Origin: Tissierellia bacterium
GTDB taxonomy: Bacteria; Bacillota; Clostridia; Tissierellales; Peptoniphilaceae
Reading direction: 5' to 3'
Length of the DNA stretch: 36,127 nt
Assembly (NCBI GenBank): GCA_030537875.1
Contig: JAUNVC010000014.1
Span: 1-36,127 of the forward strand
Part shown: piece after piece, positions 35,081-36,127 of the stretch
Position numbering within the stretch: the stretch's first letter is position 1
How the letters are laid out: the number at the start of each line of letters is the position of its first letter
The notes under the pieces: model-generated
What the model saw: the letters and a program-made list of their open reading frames with translations, nothing else
The model's database searches: none
What the model was told of the DNA's origin: nothing
Position numbers and translations under genes: made by a program

Positions 35081-36127
35081 ATGTTTAAAATGAAAACCAT
35101 GGTGTTAACCATAACAATTGTGGCCCTAGCTCTGTTTTTAGCAGGAAACCACGTATTGGCTGCAACTTTTAGTGACGTCCCAGCAAATCACTGGGCCAAG
35201 TCTTATATTGATCGCTGCACGAATGAAGGGATTATCAAAGGATACCCTGACAATACATTTAAGCCATCCAACGAAATTTCATTCACGGAAATTTCCAGTC
35301 TTTTGAGTGGATTATTAAATGTGACAGAAAGTGAAATGCAGGCGGCAAATACGACCTACGGACAAAAAATTATTCAACTCAATGTGCCCGATTGGGCTCG
35401 TCCCGCCGTCCTTAAATGTCTATATAAGGGTGTGTACTCCCTTTCCAACTTAGAAACGGCTGCCAACGCAGGAATGCTTGATGATACCAAGGGAATGGCT
35501 GTAACAAGAGCCAATTGTGCTGTATTTTTCTCTCAAGCCATGGGACTCTCTTCTCAAATGGGAACCACGGGCCTAACCTACCATGATTTGAATTCCATAA
35601 GTGAAAGTGCTAGACCCCACATCGTTGCACTACAAAAAGTAGGTGTACTCAGCGCCCAAGGAGATGGATATGGTTACTTCCATCCCATGAACGGCATTGA
35701 TAGAGCATCCATTGCAAAGATGCTAACCGTTGCCATTGATTATCTTAAAAAGAATCCAGGCACGACACCTACACCGACTCCTACGGTTTCCATTAAAACA
35801 GTCAGTGGTCATGTGAAGAATATCTCCTCTTTCGGAGGCCAAAACTATATTATTATCACAAAAAGTGATGGAAAAGATGAAGCCTACTCCATTGATGTTT
35901 CCACAAAAGTTACGGTGGATACCTTGCCCGCTTTTGTAACCCAAATTAAAGAGGGCATGGAAGCAACGATCACCTATGATGATGCCACCAAGAAAGCCAT
36001 GACAGGAATTTTCAAAATGGCAGAAAGCAAGGTGGAAGGAATCATTTATGAAATCCCAAGATACGGGAAGAAAGTGGAAGTCGAATATAAGTCTGGATCC
36101 ACCACAAAAACCGAAGAATTCGATTTT
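35081..36127 (+). CDS. SLH-domain surface protein, C-terminus outside window
   Basis: The frame is open for all 349 codons from ATG 35081 to the window end. AGGAGG is at 35070-35075. A signal peptide (VLTITIVALALFLAGNHVLA) precedes three SLH modules: residues ~29-78 (FSDVPANHWAKSYIDRCTNEGIIKGY..NTFKPSNEI), ~85-155 (more divergent, WARPAVLKCLYKGV) and ~165-225 (YHDLNSISESARPHIVALQKVGV...FHPMNGIDRASIAKML). A Thr-Pro linker (PGTTPTPTPT) leads into a strand-rich region with repeated VSGHVKNI/VEGIIYEI openings that may be small beta domains. It is probably a cell-surface protein anchored at the S-layer; its outer function is not visible. Confidence 0.88.
   Translation, partial: MFKMKTMVLTITIVALALFLAGNHVLAATFSDVPANHWAKSYIDRCTNEGIIKGYPDNTFKPSNEISFTEISSLLSGLLNVTESEMQAANTTYGQKIIQLNVPDWARPAVLKCLYKGVYSLSNLETAANAGMLDDTKGMAVTRANCAVFFSQAMGLSSQMGTTGLTYHDLNSISESARPHIVALQKVGVLSAQGDGYGYFHPMNGIDRASIAKMLTVAIDYLKKNPGTTPTPTPTVSIKTVSGHVKNISSFGGQNYIIITKSDGKDEAYSIDVSTKVTVDTLPAFVTQIKEGMEATITYDDATKKAMTGIFKMAESKVEGIIYEIPRYGKKVEVEYKSGSTTKTEEFDF

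Noticed and set aside
1..36127. CRISPR array, tRNA/rRNA genes, insertion sequences, attachment sites
   Set aside because: No regularly spaced repeats, cloverleaf sequences, transposase genes or terminal inverted repeats were noticed; a proper scan was not possible.

Overview
This window looks like part of a low-GC, Gram-positive anaerobe of the Clostridia/Tissierellia type that lives by amino-acid fermentation. The pointers are strong AGGAGG ribosome binding sites, AT-rich intergenic DNA, a complete coenzyme-B12-dependent methylaspartate route for glutamate fermentation, a large oligopeptide importer, and S-layer-homology (SLH) surface proteins. Genus cannot be fixed from the sequence alone. 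Almost every gene is on the + strand, and no tRNA, rRNA, CRISPR array or transposase was seen.

Region by region. (A) 1-4656 is the 3' end of a peptide-modification locus: the tail of a ThiF/E1-like protein, a small divergent YcaO-domain protein, and two overlapping ABC half-exporters. (B) 4945-14802 is a compact catabolic operon behind a good sigma-A promoter: glmS-glmL-glmE, methylaspartate ammonia-lyase, two-subunit mesaconase and citDEF, followed by a CvfB-type S1 protein and an unrecognised 174-residue protein. It turns glutamate into ammonia, acetate and pyruvate. A uracil permease follows directly after a hairpin terminator. (C) 16307-19133 is a second YcaO locus: an E. coli-type YcaO with a helical C-terminal extension, a 46-residue cysteine-free peptide gene with an exceptionally strong ribosome binding site, a hairpin, and an M50-like membrane metalloprotease. 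This is a candidate RiPP (ribosomally made, modified peptide) cassette. (D) 19320-25493 is an Opp-type peptide uptake operon: lipoprotein binding protein, two permeases, and a fused OppD-OppF ATPase. (E) 25544-31668 is a tightly coupled five-gene operon: two related four-helix membrane proteins, a TraX-like membrane protein, a coiled-coil McrB-like AAA+ protein and a DUF2357/PD-(D/E)XK nuclease. It resembles a coiled-coil nuclease tandem (McrBC-type defence) with an unusual membrane module and altered ATPase residues. (F) 31871-34215 holds dihydroorotase and an NAD-kinase-like protein. (G) 34258-36127 holds two divergent SLH-domain genes, the second running off the window.

How they fit together: the Opp system imports peptides, the glutamate operon ferments a product of their breakdown, and uracil permease plus dihydroorotase deal with pyrimidines. 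Regions A and C are probably one or two peptide natural-product systems, and region E is a probable defence module. The two most interesting items are the cysteine-free YcaO/peptide/protease cassette and the membrane-linked McrBC-like operon.
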